Part shown: piece after piece, positions 1 to 10,262 of the stretch
Numbering within the stretch: position 1 is the stretch's first letter
Layout: each line of letters opens with the position of its first letter
Source: Amoebophrya sp. A120
Taxonomy: Eukaryota > Sar > Dinophyceae > Syndiniales > Amoebophryaceae
Direction of reading: 5' to 3'
Assembly (NCBI GenBank): GCA_905178155.1
Contig: CAJINV010000014.1
Coordinates: 778,116-842,115 of the forward strand
Length of the DNA stretch: 64,000 bases
The notes under the pieces: generated by a model
Database searches by the model: none
Told to the model about the DNA's origin: nothing
What the model saw: the letters and a program-made list of their open reading frames with translations, nothing else
Translations under genes and position numbers: made by a program

Positions 1-1911
1 GCGATAGTGGAAAAACCGCTTGCGCAGGTCCTCCAACAGGAAGGCGACGGAGAGCGCGAATGCGTGGCCGAAGTGCTCCACGACGTAGTGTCGCTTCAGG
101 TAGCCTTTCTCCACCGTGGCTGCGATGAAGTCGAACGCTTCGGTCACGGACGCGTAAAAGAGTATCACATTCCCATACTGCTTCTCCAGGTTCTGCCCCT
201 CGTGCTGGTCGTGGACCACGCTATTAGTATCATCTGCTTGTTGTTCCTTCCTCTTGCGGTTGTACCACTTGTTGCCTTTTTCGCGTAGCCGTTCCTCCTT
301 CTTCGTGCCGTCGCCGTCGTAGTCGTCCGCACAGGACACTTTCTCCACCTCCGTCGCGAGCCGCGCGTTGAAGCGGGTCGCCAGGTTCCGCAGCATGTCC
401 TCCCGCTTGTCGGATACGAGCGCGCTTTTGCGCCAAAACTTCGCGTGCATGTCGTCGATCAGGGCCAGGATCTGCCACAGGCCGTCGGTCTCCACGAAGG
501 ACACGAATCCGGTGTCGATCACCCGAAACACGCGGGCCCGGATGGTGGCCAGCAGCACAAAGTCCAGCTCTTCCAAAGTTTCGGACGACAAGAGGTCTGT
601 CAAATTCTTTTTGCTGTACTCCTTCGTTGTAGTTTGTTCGGTACAGGTGCTTGTCGTACTACTAGCGGTCGCACTAGCAGTCGCAGAAGTGGTTTTAATA
701 CCGGCACGTTGATCAACATCGCCAGCCCCCTGGGCGGGTTCCAAGCCCAGTCCTGCTAACGCTACGGCCAATCCATCAACGTCAACATCTTTCACTTTGT
801 TTATTTTGCCCTCCCCTTCGTCCGCAACCGCAACCGCATCATGACCACAAAAAGCATAATCCTGGTCCGGAATCAGCCCCGGGGGTTCGCGGTTCTTCAT
901 CTCCTTGAGCACTTTGCCGGGCGAAAACAGCTTGTGCTCGTAGAAGAACATCTTCAGCTTCCGCTCGGCCTGCTCAAACGCTTCCTGACTTAGCAGCACG
1001 AAAACTTCCTCCAGCACCGCCTCCACGGCCCCTTCCGCGTGGTCCTTTTGCGCCGCCGTGAGCTTCTCGGCCTCCGCAGTCAGCTCCGCGAGCAAAGCCG
1101 GCTCGCCCGCCAGTTCCTCCACGAGAATCACGGGCAGTGTCCAAGAACTTCTTATCCAGAGCAAAAACGTCCCCAACCGCCCAGAGTTGTCATGCAAAGC
1201 AGCAAGCTTAAAATGTCCCACATGCGCAACCCCATGAGAGCCATTTTCTAATGCTATCTGCAGACTTGTCATGGTAGAATCAGGATGAGGTAGTCAGTTT
1301 GTGATGCAACTGCACTAGCTAAACAGGATTTTTACTCTACGAGACCAAACTTGTCATGCTCGACAACCAAAACTTGTGGATCATTTCTGTAGCAGATTGA
1401 CTATGGGGTCGGGGACGATTTTGCTTAGGATACAACTTCTACCGTGATTTTTCACGTCGACCTTAGAAGTTGTTGACGGCGGACTGTCGTCCTCCGGCGA
1501 CGGTGCTGCGGTAGAAGCCGCACCGCTGCTGCTCCCGGGTGATTGCGGCGGAGATGATGCTGAACTGCTTGTGCAAGAGTCTTCATTCCGTGCGGATAGA
1601 GTTGAGGTTTTTCTGTTGTTCGTGAGGACCTCCGGTGCAGGAGGCTTTTTACCAGCATAATTTCGACCACGATTGATTGACGCTGTATCTACTTCTCTCG
1701 TCCTCCGCTGCTCGAATTCAGCGTGTCGTTCCTCGATGCACTTCAGCGTGCCCATAAAGACCGCCCGCGAGACGGCGTGCTTCGAGTGAATCGAAACGGG
1801 AATGCACCCGTGGCCGTCCTTCGTGAAGATGTGGTGAGACCCGGTGATGCGATCGCACGCCCATCCGGTGTGCTCCAGAATTTTCTGGAGGGAGCGGTAG
1901 GAGGCGGCCAT
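1..1911 (-). CDS. Protein with N-terminal HicA-like domain (3' end beyond window)
   Basis: Exon 1 runs from 1911 to about 1433 and exon 2 from about 1152 past position 1, so the C-terminus is missing. From the start Met at 1909-1911, residues 1-65 look like the small HicA/YcfA fold: a helix, a 'GW' turn, then 'GSHHIF' with the conserved His, and a 'VPVHS' strand. In bacteria HicA is an RNA-cleaving toxin; here the domain is fused to more than 450 further residues, so an RNA-binding role is equally possible. A Ser/Pro-rich linker follows, then in exon 2 an acidic helical region, a Thr/Ser-rich stretch and an unrecognised C-terminal region with hydrophobic patches. A family A introner separates the exons, and removing it with one copy of the AACTTCT repeat keeps the frame. 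An in-frame codon at 2025 would add 38 residues, but it lies outside the domain. Gene confidence is good; function is unknown. Confidence 0.7.
1153..1432. mobile_element. Introner, family A
   Basis: The ends TATCCAGAGCAAAAACG and the inverse of TATCCTAAGCAAAATCG form terminal inverted repeats. The flanks share AACTTCT, offset by one base on the right. It interrupts the HicA-domain gene and contains the TTGTCATGC-type motif typical of introners. Confidence 0.8.
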
Positions 1912-3103
1912 ATTGATGAATCCTTTTAGAAGTGTAGTAGTAGTTGTTTCGTTGACTTTCTGTTTGTCTGTTTCTCGCTGCACCAGAAGTAGTACAATCA
2001 GATGCTGTAGACACGAAGTCACCACCTCGACCTCCAGACCACGACGAAAATACTCAATTCACTATCACTTGGACAGGCGTTTATAACACAAGAAGAAAAG
2101 CAGGATGATGATGACGCAGCTCCAGATGTGGTGATGAAAAATTCGAAAAACTTTTATTCAACGTACAGCAAACATCCAACCAGTACCAGTAGCGGTCCTG
2201 ACGCACTCGTTCGAGATAAGTATGCAAAAAATACTGATTTCTTCAATAGAACCAACGTTCTTGGTAAAAGGAGAAGATCCTTCCTGGGCAGGGATCCAGA
2301 TGGAGATCAATACTTAATCAAAATCATGTCGACGGGAGTGAAAATGCTCCTAAATATGAGCGCGCACGATGCACCTTAAAACACAGAGTTGCAGCTATCG
2401 TTGTTGAGCACGTAGAAAGCGTAGTATTAGACCCGGGCAGAAAGATCTTGATCTTCTTGTTTTTGATCTTAAAGAAAACCAGTTTTGCCTTCCAGCGGAC
2501 GAGATCGTGGAGATGGACCAACAAGACACGGATAATTACTAACTTACATTTTGGGCAAGAAGCAGTATGCGAACTACTTCTTGTTCTTCTTGCTGCTGGA
2601 CCATTATCATAGCACGCGGACGAACCCAACGCATCTGGATCTAGTGTTAGCTTTAGCAAACAACTTTTCATCGACACGGTATTCGTGCCCATGTATGTTG
2701 TCTCCCCCTTGTTCGCCCTGCTGCGGTGAAAAGATCCATGTTTCTATCTAAAGACGTTCGCAAGGATGAAAGGAGCACTTTTTTTCAGAATGTTTTCGGC
2801 GGCCGCGACGCGGCCAAAGCAGCCCAGGAAAAGAACAACTCTACACATTTGCGTCAACAAGTAGGCCAGTTCACGTATAGAAACATTTTCTTTCGCTTCA
2901 GTTGATTTTTCTTTTTCGCCCGGTCTACGACTTATCGTTCGGTCACACGACACTCAGCGATGTAGTTTGAAGAAAAATCGATTCTCATCTTGAGTAGGGA
3001 TTTTTACATGGTAGGCAGCACAAGAAAAAGAAGAAGAGCCTTCGTGAACATCACCTACTAGTCGTTTCCACTACCTTGCAGATCGATCTTCGTCTTCATG
3101 TCT
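1912..3103. other. Intergenic spacer
   Basis: This AT-rich stretch lies between the stop of the 3.1-6.8 kb gene and the start of the HicA-domain gene. Its short ORFs on both strands show no domain, coding bias or introner. I see no gene in it. Confidence 0.5.
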
Positions 3104-6100
3104 TTATCCTCTCCACTCTTGGATCAGGGCCTCAATTTTTTCCGCCACCCCCCACATCCCCAAAATGAGCGCCATGTCGTACGGCTTCGGGTACCTGCCA
3201 TGCTGCGCCTGGAATTCCTGCAGCTTGGTGAATTGGCGACCGAAGTGCCGGTGGTAAATCGCGTAGCCCTGCTTGCAGTCCTCCGTTAACGTTTTCAGGG
3301 TCAGCATGGGCTTCCGAGTCCTCCCATCTCGCAACTCGCAAAACCGCAACGCCAGTTGCTCGTAGCCTGCGACAATAGCGCGGGTCAGACTATGGAAGGA
3401 AAAAACTACAGCAGCTCAAACTCACAAGTTTGCATAGTCTTGCAACAGGATAAGACTGTCCGGAGTGAAAACTTGTTCTTGTGTTCCAGAATCATGACGA
3501 AACTAGCTACTTACTCCACGTATGCGGTTTGATGACTGACGCTGCCATGCAACTTTCCTCAGATGCAGAACTCTTTGTATCTATAATTGCCGAAACGCGC
3601 AGCTGAAAACATGGCTGTGCGGGTGATTTTTCTTTCGAATACAGACAGGAAGTGTGGTATACTTCCACGATGGCATTCAGCATCTTCGCGTGCAGCCGCT
3701 CCCCGTACTTGTCCAAGATCGAGAGCCCCAGCTCCTCCGTTCCCGTTGCTTTGTTGTTGAACATCGTCACGCCGGTGGGGTCGATTATCCAAGAAAAAAA
3801 CATTGTAGGCGTAACTTTTTTGGAGGAACAGCATTACAAATCTGTCTGGCATGACAGCAAAAACCTGTCATGCGCAGATAGTATGCGAAAACGCCCTGTA
3901 GTGGACCCTACAATGCATGCCAAGCATGACAGACGCAATCATCTTGCATGTTCCGCATCACAAATTTACTCTAACAGCGTTTTTTTCTTGGATATCGATC
4001 ACGTTGAGAACATTGTCGGGGATGTCCACGTCCGGGTGCTCCACCATGGCGGCGGCTAGATACGGTGACTCGTGTATTGTGAGGAAAAACGTCCCCACAC
4101 CTGAGTCAAGATGGGTAATCTGCTAGACAAATTCACCAGCTTTGGCTGTTGCGCATGACAAGTTTGGCCTCGTAGAAGTGTAATCCTGTTGAGCTAGTTC
4201 AGCAGCATCACAGATCTAGCATATCATGGTCATTGGAGCATGACAGATTCCGAATAAACACGGCTAGAAAGTGCTTCTCATGGGGCTCCGCATGAGAAAC
4301 ATTTTTAGCATGCAGATTTGCACGACAACTAGGGGGTGGGGACGTTTTTCCACAGGATATCGTGGCAGAGCCGGTAGAACTCCGCCTTGTTGTAGCAAGC
4401 GCGTTCGTAAGGGTATTTGTGCAGCAGAATGTCGTACAGCTTTCCGTCGATTTTGCTCGGGTAGTCGTAGAAGGCCCGCTCGCTATATCAGAGTGCACAA
4501 CATCTCTCCCTGTTCAGTGAAACTGAAATCAAATGATTTCACTGGCATATAAATCAGCAACACAAGCAAAGGCCGTAGTGCGGCTTCCGCATCACAAATG
4601 AATCGAGGCCCGGATTACTGTAGTGCTGCTTCCTGGGGTGGAGAGATTTGTCATGCTAAACAGAAGTGCGACACACTTTGCCTCCCCCTGTGCAGAGATT
4701 TGTCATGCGAGTAGTGAGAAAATAGTAAGTACACAGGAGTGCCCGTGCGGATTTGGTATCTTGCATGACGAATGAGAGAACTTGGAGAATGTGCACTCTC
4801 GTAAGATGTTTTTGTGGCCAATGAGCTCGTCTTTGTTTTCCGCATTGCTCTGTTCCGCCCGCTTGCGGCTTCTATCAACTGCAAATGTCGTGTCCAGGTC
4901 TGAAAGAAGATGAAGACTTCAAATGCTGATCTCCCATACAACCGCCGATTATTTCTGTGTAATGTTAATGTTGCACGTTGCGGAATACAACTGGCTATCG
5001 CACTGCTTCTTCGTCATGCGCGGCTTCTCATACAACTTGCGCATCACAGGTGAATCGTTCAAAAAGTTCTCATACGTTGAGTCTAAGTCTAGCCTTCGCC
5101 TTCCTGTATTATACGAGCCCGACAACGTTCCAGACCTGGACGTATTTGCAGCTGATAGCTTTTGGGCGGCAGCAACAGCTTCCAGCCGCTCCGGACGGCT
5201 GACTTGAAGTCCACGTGCTCGCGCCACTTTTCCAGGTAAAAAAACTCCGATACGAGGTCGTGGCCGAGGGAGTTCAGTTTTGACCACTTCAACCGATGCA
5301 GGTCGTTGCGTTCCTTTTCGAGACGCATCTTGTTCATGTTGCAAACGACGCGGTACTCCGTCGTGATGATCATCTGATCGTCATGCTCGTCTTGATGTTC
5401 ATCCTCTGCACATTGCACGCCTTCTGTTCGTGTTCTGCTACCAGGTACAGCTACTACTTGCCGCGCTGTGGTACCACCACTTCCCCCCGAGACGTTTTTG
5501 CTTTCCTTCAGCATCTGTAACTGTCTGATGTTATCGAATAGCAACTTGATATCATCCCCCGGGGCCAGCACGCGGCCGCAACTGGACTCCTATTACGAGG
5601 AAAGATCCCCCCTCCCCATATATATTGAAAGCGCGTCCCTCTAAAGATTTGCGATGCAGATTCGTGGCCACAAATCCGGTCTGTCATGCAAGAAGGCAGG
5701 GGCAGAGAGACCGCCGCGCTATGCAGGCGATCTGTAATGCTGTAAGGCCTACAAAGCAGACTTCTGCCATGCTAGGCGACTGCACCAAAAGGCCCCTGCC
5801 TAGGCTTGGCATCTGCCCGCAGTCCTGTACTGCAAGACAAATCCGATTTGTGTACAAACATGCCGCATCACAGATTTCCATTTTGATATGGGCAGGGGTG
5901 ATTTTTCATTTTGGTAACTCCCACGCTGGATTTTCATCTTCCTCGTCGGAATCCTCCTCGTCTTCGTCGCCCTTGATAGTATTGCCCGGTGTAGTTGCAT
6001 ATCAAATGTAAAAATGTCTGGGTCTGGAAGATTCTAAACTTGTAGTGTTGTCTCTGGATTCTAAAAAAATTTGTATTGTACGACCAGCAAAAGGACTCCA

Positions 6101-6827
6101 GTTTGTGCTACGTGGAGAGGGCATTTCTCATGCGGTAGAGGCATCACAAAGGCCTCGAAAAATCTGTCACGCTAGAGCATGCATCACAGACATCATGAGT
6201 CTTCCAAAATATGCATCACAAACCTGGCAAGCTTCCAGCCCCAGACATTTTTACATTTGATATTGCAGCTCTTGCTGCTGTCGTTCCTTCTACAACTTGG
6301 TCTTCTCGCAGGCCGACCTCCACGGTAGCAGCAGCTACGTTTGTAGTTCTCCGCGCAGGTGCTGGTGGCACTTCTTCTCCACCAGCAGCATGAAGTTGAA
6401 GATCTACTTCCCTAAGGACAACATCAGCACCAGCATTTTTATTACCTTCTGCATCACTGTCGCTGCTCCCCTCGTCGCAGTCATCTTCCCCGCCGTTAAC
6501 ATTGCAGTTCACGATGGACAATTTTCGCGGTGTGCCGCCGCCTTCTTCCTCCCCGTCTTCCGTATTTTTCGTTTTCGTAGTTTGCTCCACGACAATCTGT
6601 ACCACGTGCAGAGGCACTTGCAGCTTCCGCCGCAGTAACCTCTTCCAGAAGCCCACGGTGCCAAACTGCTCGCCCGAGTCATTGTACTCGCGGAGAACCT
6701 CGCGCGCCGAGATTTCCTCGAACTTAATCTCCCGGTCCGAGACGCCCTGGAAGAAGGCGTAGCTCTGCGCCAACTCCTCCGGGTCCAGGGACGCCAGGTA
6801 CTTGCGGTTCGTGTCGGGATCGATCAT
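3104..6827 (-). CDS. Conserved-looking hypothetical protein, ~590 aa
   Basis: I do not recognise this protein. Exons read in frame: 6827-6263, 5999-5917, 5590-5158, 4872 to about 4804, about 4483-4360, 4074-3995, 3785 to about 3653, and 3389-3104. The start is the ATG at 6825-6827, followed by 'MIDPDTNRKYLASLDPEEL'. The N-terminal ~80 residues are helical and charged. An acidic low-complexity stretch follows (~110-210, with 'GDEDEEDSDEEDEN'-like text). The C-terminal half is compact and rich in aromatic and charged residues, ending 'ALILGMWGVAEKIEALIQEWRG'. No signal peptide or membrane segment is visible. Six introners interrupt it. At five of the six a clean frame returns after removing the element and one flanking repeat, for example through 'PPKSRKRAEQ' and 'NVLNVIDPTGVTMF'; at 4484-4803 no repeat was found. 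The ordinary intron at about 3390-3652 has an AG acceptor but an unclear donor. Confidence 0.75.
3786..3994. mobile_element. Introner, family E
   Basis: It starts TATCCAAGAAAAAAACATTG, ends in the inverse form and is flanked by perfect TCGAT direct repeats (3781-3785, 3995-3999). It is close to 90% identical by eye to the copy at 61268-61470, so movement is probably recent. Confidence 0.92.
4075..4359. mobile_element. Introner, family A
   Basis: The terminal repeats are TATTGTGAGGAAAAACGTCC and ...GGACGTTTTTCCACAGGATA, flanked by TCGTG (4070-4074 and 4360-4364). Removal restores the reading 'FYRLCHESPYLAAAM' in the host protein. Confidence 0.92.
4484..4803. mobile_element. Probable degenerate introner, family N
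   Basis: The ends share the inverted word AGAGTGCACA, and the interior carries several TTTGTCATGC and GCATCACAAA motifs like the other introners. I find no clear 5-bp flanking repeat, so the borders are approximate and this may be an old copy. Confidence 0.55.
4873..5157. mobile_element. Introner, diverged family B
   Basis: It starts TATCAACTGCAAATG and has a GTCCAGGTCTG core, with the inverse at the right end. The flanks are GCTTC and GCTTT (4 of 5 match). Excision joins 'LLLPPK' to 'SRKRAEQSNAENK'. Confidence 0.85.
5591..5916. mobile_element. Introner, family D
   Basis: The left end is TATTACGAGGAAAGATCCCC and the right end is its inverse around GATTTTTCATTTTGGTA. The flanks are perfect ACTCC repeats (5586-5590, 5917-5921). 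It interrupts the acidic region of the host gene. Confidence 0.92.
6000..6262. mobile_element. Introner, family B
   Basis: The terminal repeats are TATCAAATGTAAAAATGTC and its inverse, with the family core TGTCTGGGTCTGGAAG. The flanks are perfect TTGCA repeats (5995-5999, 6263-6267). Confidence 0.94.
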
Positions 6828-8337
6828 TCGATTGGCTTCTAAGTAAGTAGATGAAGTTCTTGTGCTATGTGAGTATTAAACCCAACTCGTAAAAACTGCG
6901 TGTGCTTCTTGTTGTAGTAGGGCGTTTACTGTGCCTGATGGGACAAGGGGATCGTCGGGTGGCAGGTCGGAAATTTTTCCGCGAGTCGTGTGTAGTCACC
7001 ACCAGAAAGAACGTGCATTGATTTGATGTTTGGAGTCTTTGCGACTGAGAAAGAGGAGGTAAAGGATGACGATGGGATGAAGATGTGGTCGTTGTACGTG
7101 TAATAAAAATCAAAATAATTGAGAGAGCATGGAAATATTAACTGAGTGAAACTATAATGGGGGAGACCTCCACGACTGATGAACTAGAATATCACACGGA
7201 GAAAGTCAGGTATGTTCTAATTAAAGGCAGCGAATGAGAGGGACACAAGGCCAGAAATACGTAGCAAAATATTCTCTCGCGTTTTCATTTTTAAGTTAGT
7301 CTGAAACGAAAAAATATCTTCGCCCTGTGCAAAATTCGGAAGGGACGCACAAAAGGAGCGAGTTAACAGAAAGAGAAACCCGAACCACATCCTCACAAAT
7401 AACGAAAGAGGAAAAGCAGAGAAAATTAGGACTGCTCCGTTCTGCTCATTGATTCCGTACTTGTTCAGCGACGGGATTCTTCCTCGTACCGAAACAGGCA
7501 GGTAATTTGAAGACCGAAGGACTTTGCCATGCTTGTTGTCTATCGACAAGCAGAAATATGGAGTCACAACATTTTCCTTTTTGCGAAAAATACATACGAA
7601 CAGCTTTCGATCTTGGTTGGAGGTAGGATCGCCCATGCTGGCTCCTGGCGACACACGGCTATGATGTCTCGAACTACTTGATAAACAAATCTGCCGTAAT
7701 ATTAAGCCTTCTCATGTGTTGATTTCGCACGTCTATTGATTTCTGCTTAATTGTGTGCTGTCCTAGAGTCGATCATTATCCGAACTTTGACTTTCATTTT
7801 CATTCCGTTAGTTTGCACCTTCTCGTTATTCATCTAGGTGCTAATCTATTTTTTCCACCACATTCAAAAACATTGCTCAACTCCGACTCTCAACGGCGAC
7901 CACGACCCGGGTCGCCCCTGCAGAGTGCTAACAGGAGATTCTAAACTTCTTTTCCTTTGCTCAGCTGTATTCTCATCTTAATATTTTTATAATCGAGTGA
8001 AAGGTCTGCTGATGGAACTCAAGTGCCTTTAGATTTTTTCGAGTTTCCACCTGCTCTCGGCTTCGATGTCGATTCTTCATGTGTGCTCCTGCATAACGAA
8101 GTTGTGGCGAAGGCAATCCACGAGCATGATGATGATAAATCGGTATGGGTACTACTATCCTATGGCAGTAGAAAGGCTTCTTAAATCGGCCGACAACTGG
8201 CACGGACTTCGTTATCGTTAAAAGAGAAGTCCGGTTCGTTTCTTAAAAAGTTTTCTTGGTTCATCTTAGGTGAAACCTAGTAAGGGTACTAGATCTAGAA
8301 TGCTTCATGCATAACAAAGTCCCTCGTCCCGCTACAT
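6828..8337. other. Intergenic spacer
   Basis: This is AT-rich sequence between two minus-strand genes. A 139-aa minus-strand ORF (7217-7636 from its ATG) is hydrophobic and low-scoring by eye. No introner, repeat array or convincing gene is visible. Confidence 0.45.
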
Positions 8338-10122
8338 TCACCGCCGCGTCCCCGTTCTCACGGTTCGGCTCGCGTTCGGAGTTGCGGCCAGCCCGCCACT
8401 CGGCCCCGAACCACTTCCACCACTCGCGCCCCTGCGGGACATCATCAAACTTTTCTGCAGGCGGTACTTGATCTCACTGCCCGTGCTCGAAACGGACACC
8501 TGAGAGTCCACACGCTGCAGGGTTCCTGCTCCGCCTAGCACGAAACTACCCGCGCCACCGCCAGAGGAGTCCTTGCTGCCGACAGAGCCGCCGCCCCGGA
8601 GTAAATGGTTGTAACCACTAGGAGGTGAAGATGCCGACGTCCCTGCTCCACCAGTGACAACATGCTGACCACCTCCCCCTGGAACGTGAAATGAGTTGCT
8701 GAAGTGCCGCCCGGTTTGACTGCTCAGAACGGTCGCGCCCAGGATGATGCACTCGGCGTTGTCCGTATCCACGTCCTGCAGATGCGTGTACTGCTTGCAA
8801 AAATCCTTCGCCTCGCTGCTTGTCACCGGTTGTATGAAATATCTTTGGGGAGTGGTCAAAATGCTGTGCTGCTGTCTATGCTGAGGACCAGGCGCCCTCT
8901 GATGTGTCGTCAAATGGCTGCTGTAGCTCCCCCCCGCAGCAGAGGTCGTGTTCTTCGCGGCAAGAACCGGAGGAGGGCCGACGGACCGAGAAGTTGGTGC
9001 ACCGTTATTGCGAGACGTAGTTGACTGCTGATTGCCACCGAGGCCCCGGCTGTTGGTACTAGAACCTACTGCTCCGCTATGCCGATGATGACCTGAAGAT
9101 GACCCCGACGAGCCACCACTACTCAGAGTGCCACTTTCAAACTGCGTCGTGACGGGGCCCCGCGTCGCCGCCGGTCCGACCTGAATCGTGGTTGTGGTGG
9201 TCGCCGTAGGGACGCCAGCACGATGTTGAGCATGATGTTGCTGGTGCTGCTGTTCTGCGCTTCCACCAGAACAACTTGGGAACAGCAGCGACGTCGGTTT
9301 CAGAATACTCGCAGTCGAAGCCGAGGACGTTGCGACGATTTGTGAGGTCGTAAGCTGCTGCGGCTGTTGATGCTGTTGCAACGAAGACCTTGTGTTGATT
9401 GCCGTTCTTGCATAGGACGAGCTCGCACTTTCTGCAAGCTGTGCGTCGTTTGCGGAAAGCGACTGCTGGTTGTATAGCTTTTTGATGTGCGGCGGGGGTC
9501 GATGTTGTTCTTCGGCTTGGTCGCGCTGGTGCACGACCTCTTGCTGCAAAGATCCCCTGGTGCCGCTGCCCACAGTCGTGCTAGAGGAACCGATTCTCGG
9601 CCCGGTTTGCGAGGGGGCATGATGCGAAGAAACCGAGCCCCGCGCGCTCACACGATGGCCGACTGAGGCAGAGGCAGGATGATGTGGGGGTCCGCGGGGG
9701 GAACCTTTGAATTTGATGGGTCGGTGCCATGATAAAAATAAACGCGGTATTCTTCTTTATGTTCGCAATTCCCTCGCACAACGCACTTACGCGTCGCCGC
9801 TCTCTTGTTCCTGCTAAAGCAGCGGCTCTCTTGATGTTCCTTCGATCACAATGAGCTTATACACGCAAACAATAACAAATGAAAATTGCAAGTATAAAGA
9901 AAATCTTTTACCGCGACTCGTCAAGTGCTGACTCATTGCCGTCCCGCCTTTATTTGCCATGACGCGCTCTCGGGGTGACATCGCGCTGTACACAGCTCCT
10001 GCATTCGATGACGATGGTGCGGGCTGCGTCATGCTGGCGGCCCGGGTACCGCGGGGCGACCCAGAATTGTAGGTCGCTGGTCCACGACTGCTGCGAGGGG
10101 AGCGGAACCCTGTTGTTGACAT
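8338..10122 (-). CDS. Ser/Gly/Gln-rich protein, or C-terminal tail of the kinesin
   Basis: Two exons read well: 10122-9914, starting at an ATG and ending at an AGTCGCG|GTAAAAG donor, and about 9787-8338, ending with a TGA. The text is low complexity throughout: 'SPRSSRGP' and 'SPRG' patches, poly-Ser, poly-Gly and His/Gln runs. There is one more ordered patch of about 60 residues (around 8690-8860, containing 'RYFIQPVTSSEAKDFCKQY'). No catalytic domain is visible. It starts only 140 bases below the last confident kinesin exon, whose end also carries a possible donor (CCAG|GTCTAAAA), so these exons may encode the disordered tail of the same protein. The splice phases I tested do not settle the question. 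Coding potential is good; its status as a separate gene is uncertain. Confidence 0.55.
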
Positions 10123-10262
10123 TATACGAAGAAAAATTTTTGTAGACTAGCACGCATGGATGAAGGGAATTGAAAGATTTATCCAACCCCTGAGGTTTCA
10201 ACAGTAACGCTCCGTGTATGCAGTGGCATCTTCCACTTCGACGGAGATAGCAAAAAATGTCA

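Noticed and set aside
7217-7654. 145-codon minus-strand ORF
   Set aside because: AT-rich, hydrophobic and without recognisable motifs; its first ATG gives 139 codons. It cannot be separated from chance.
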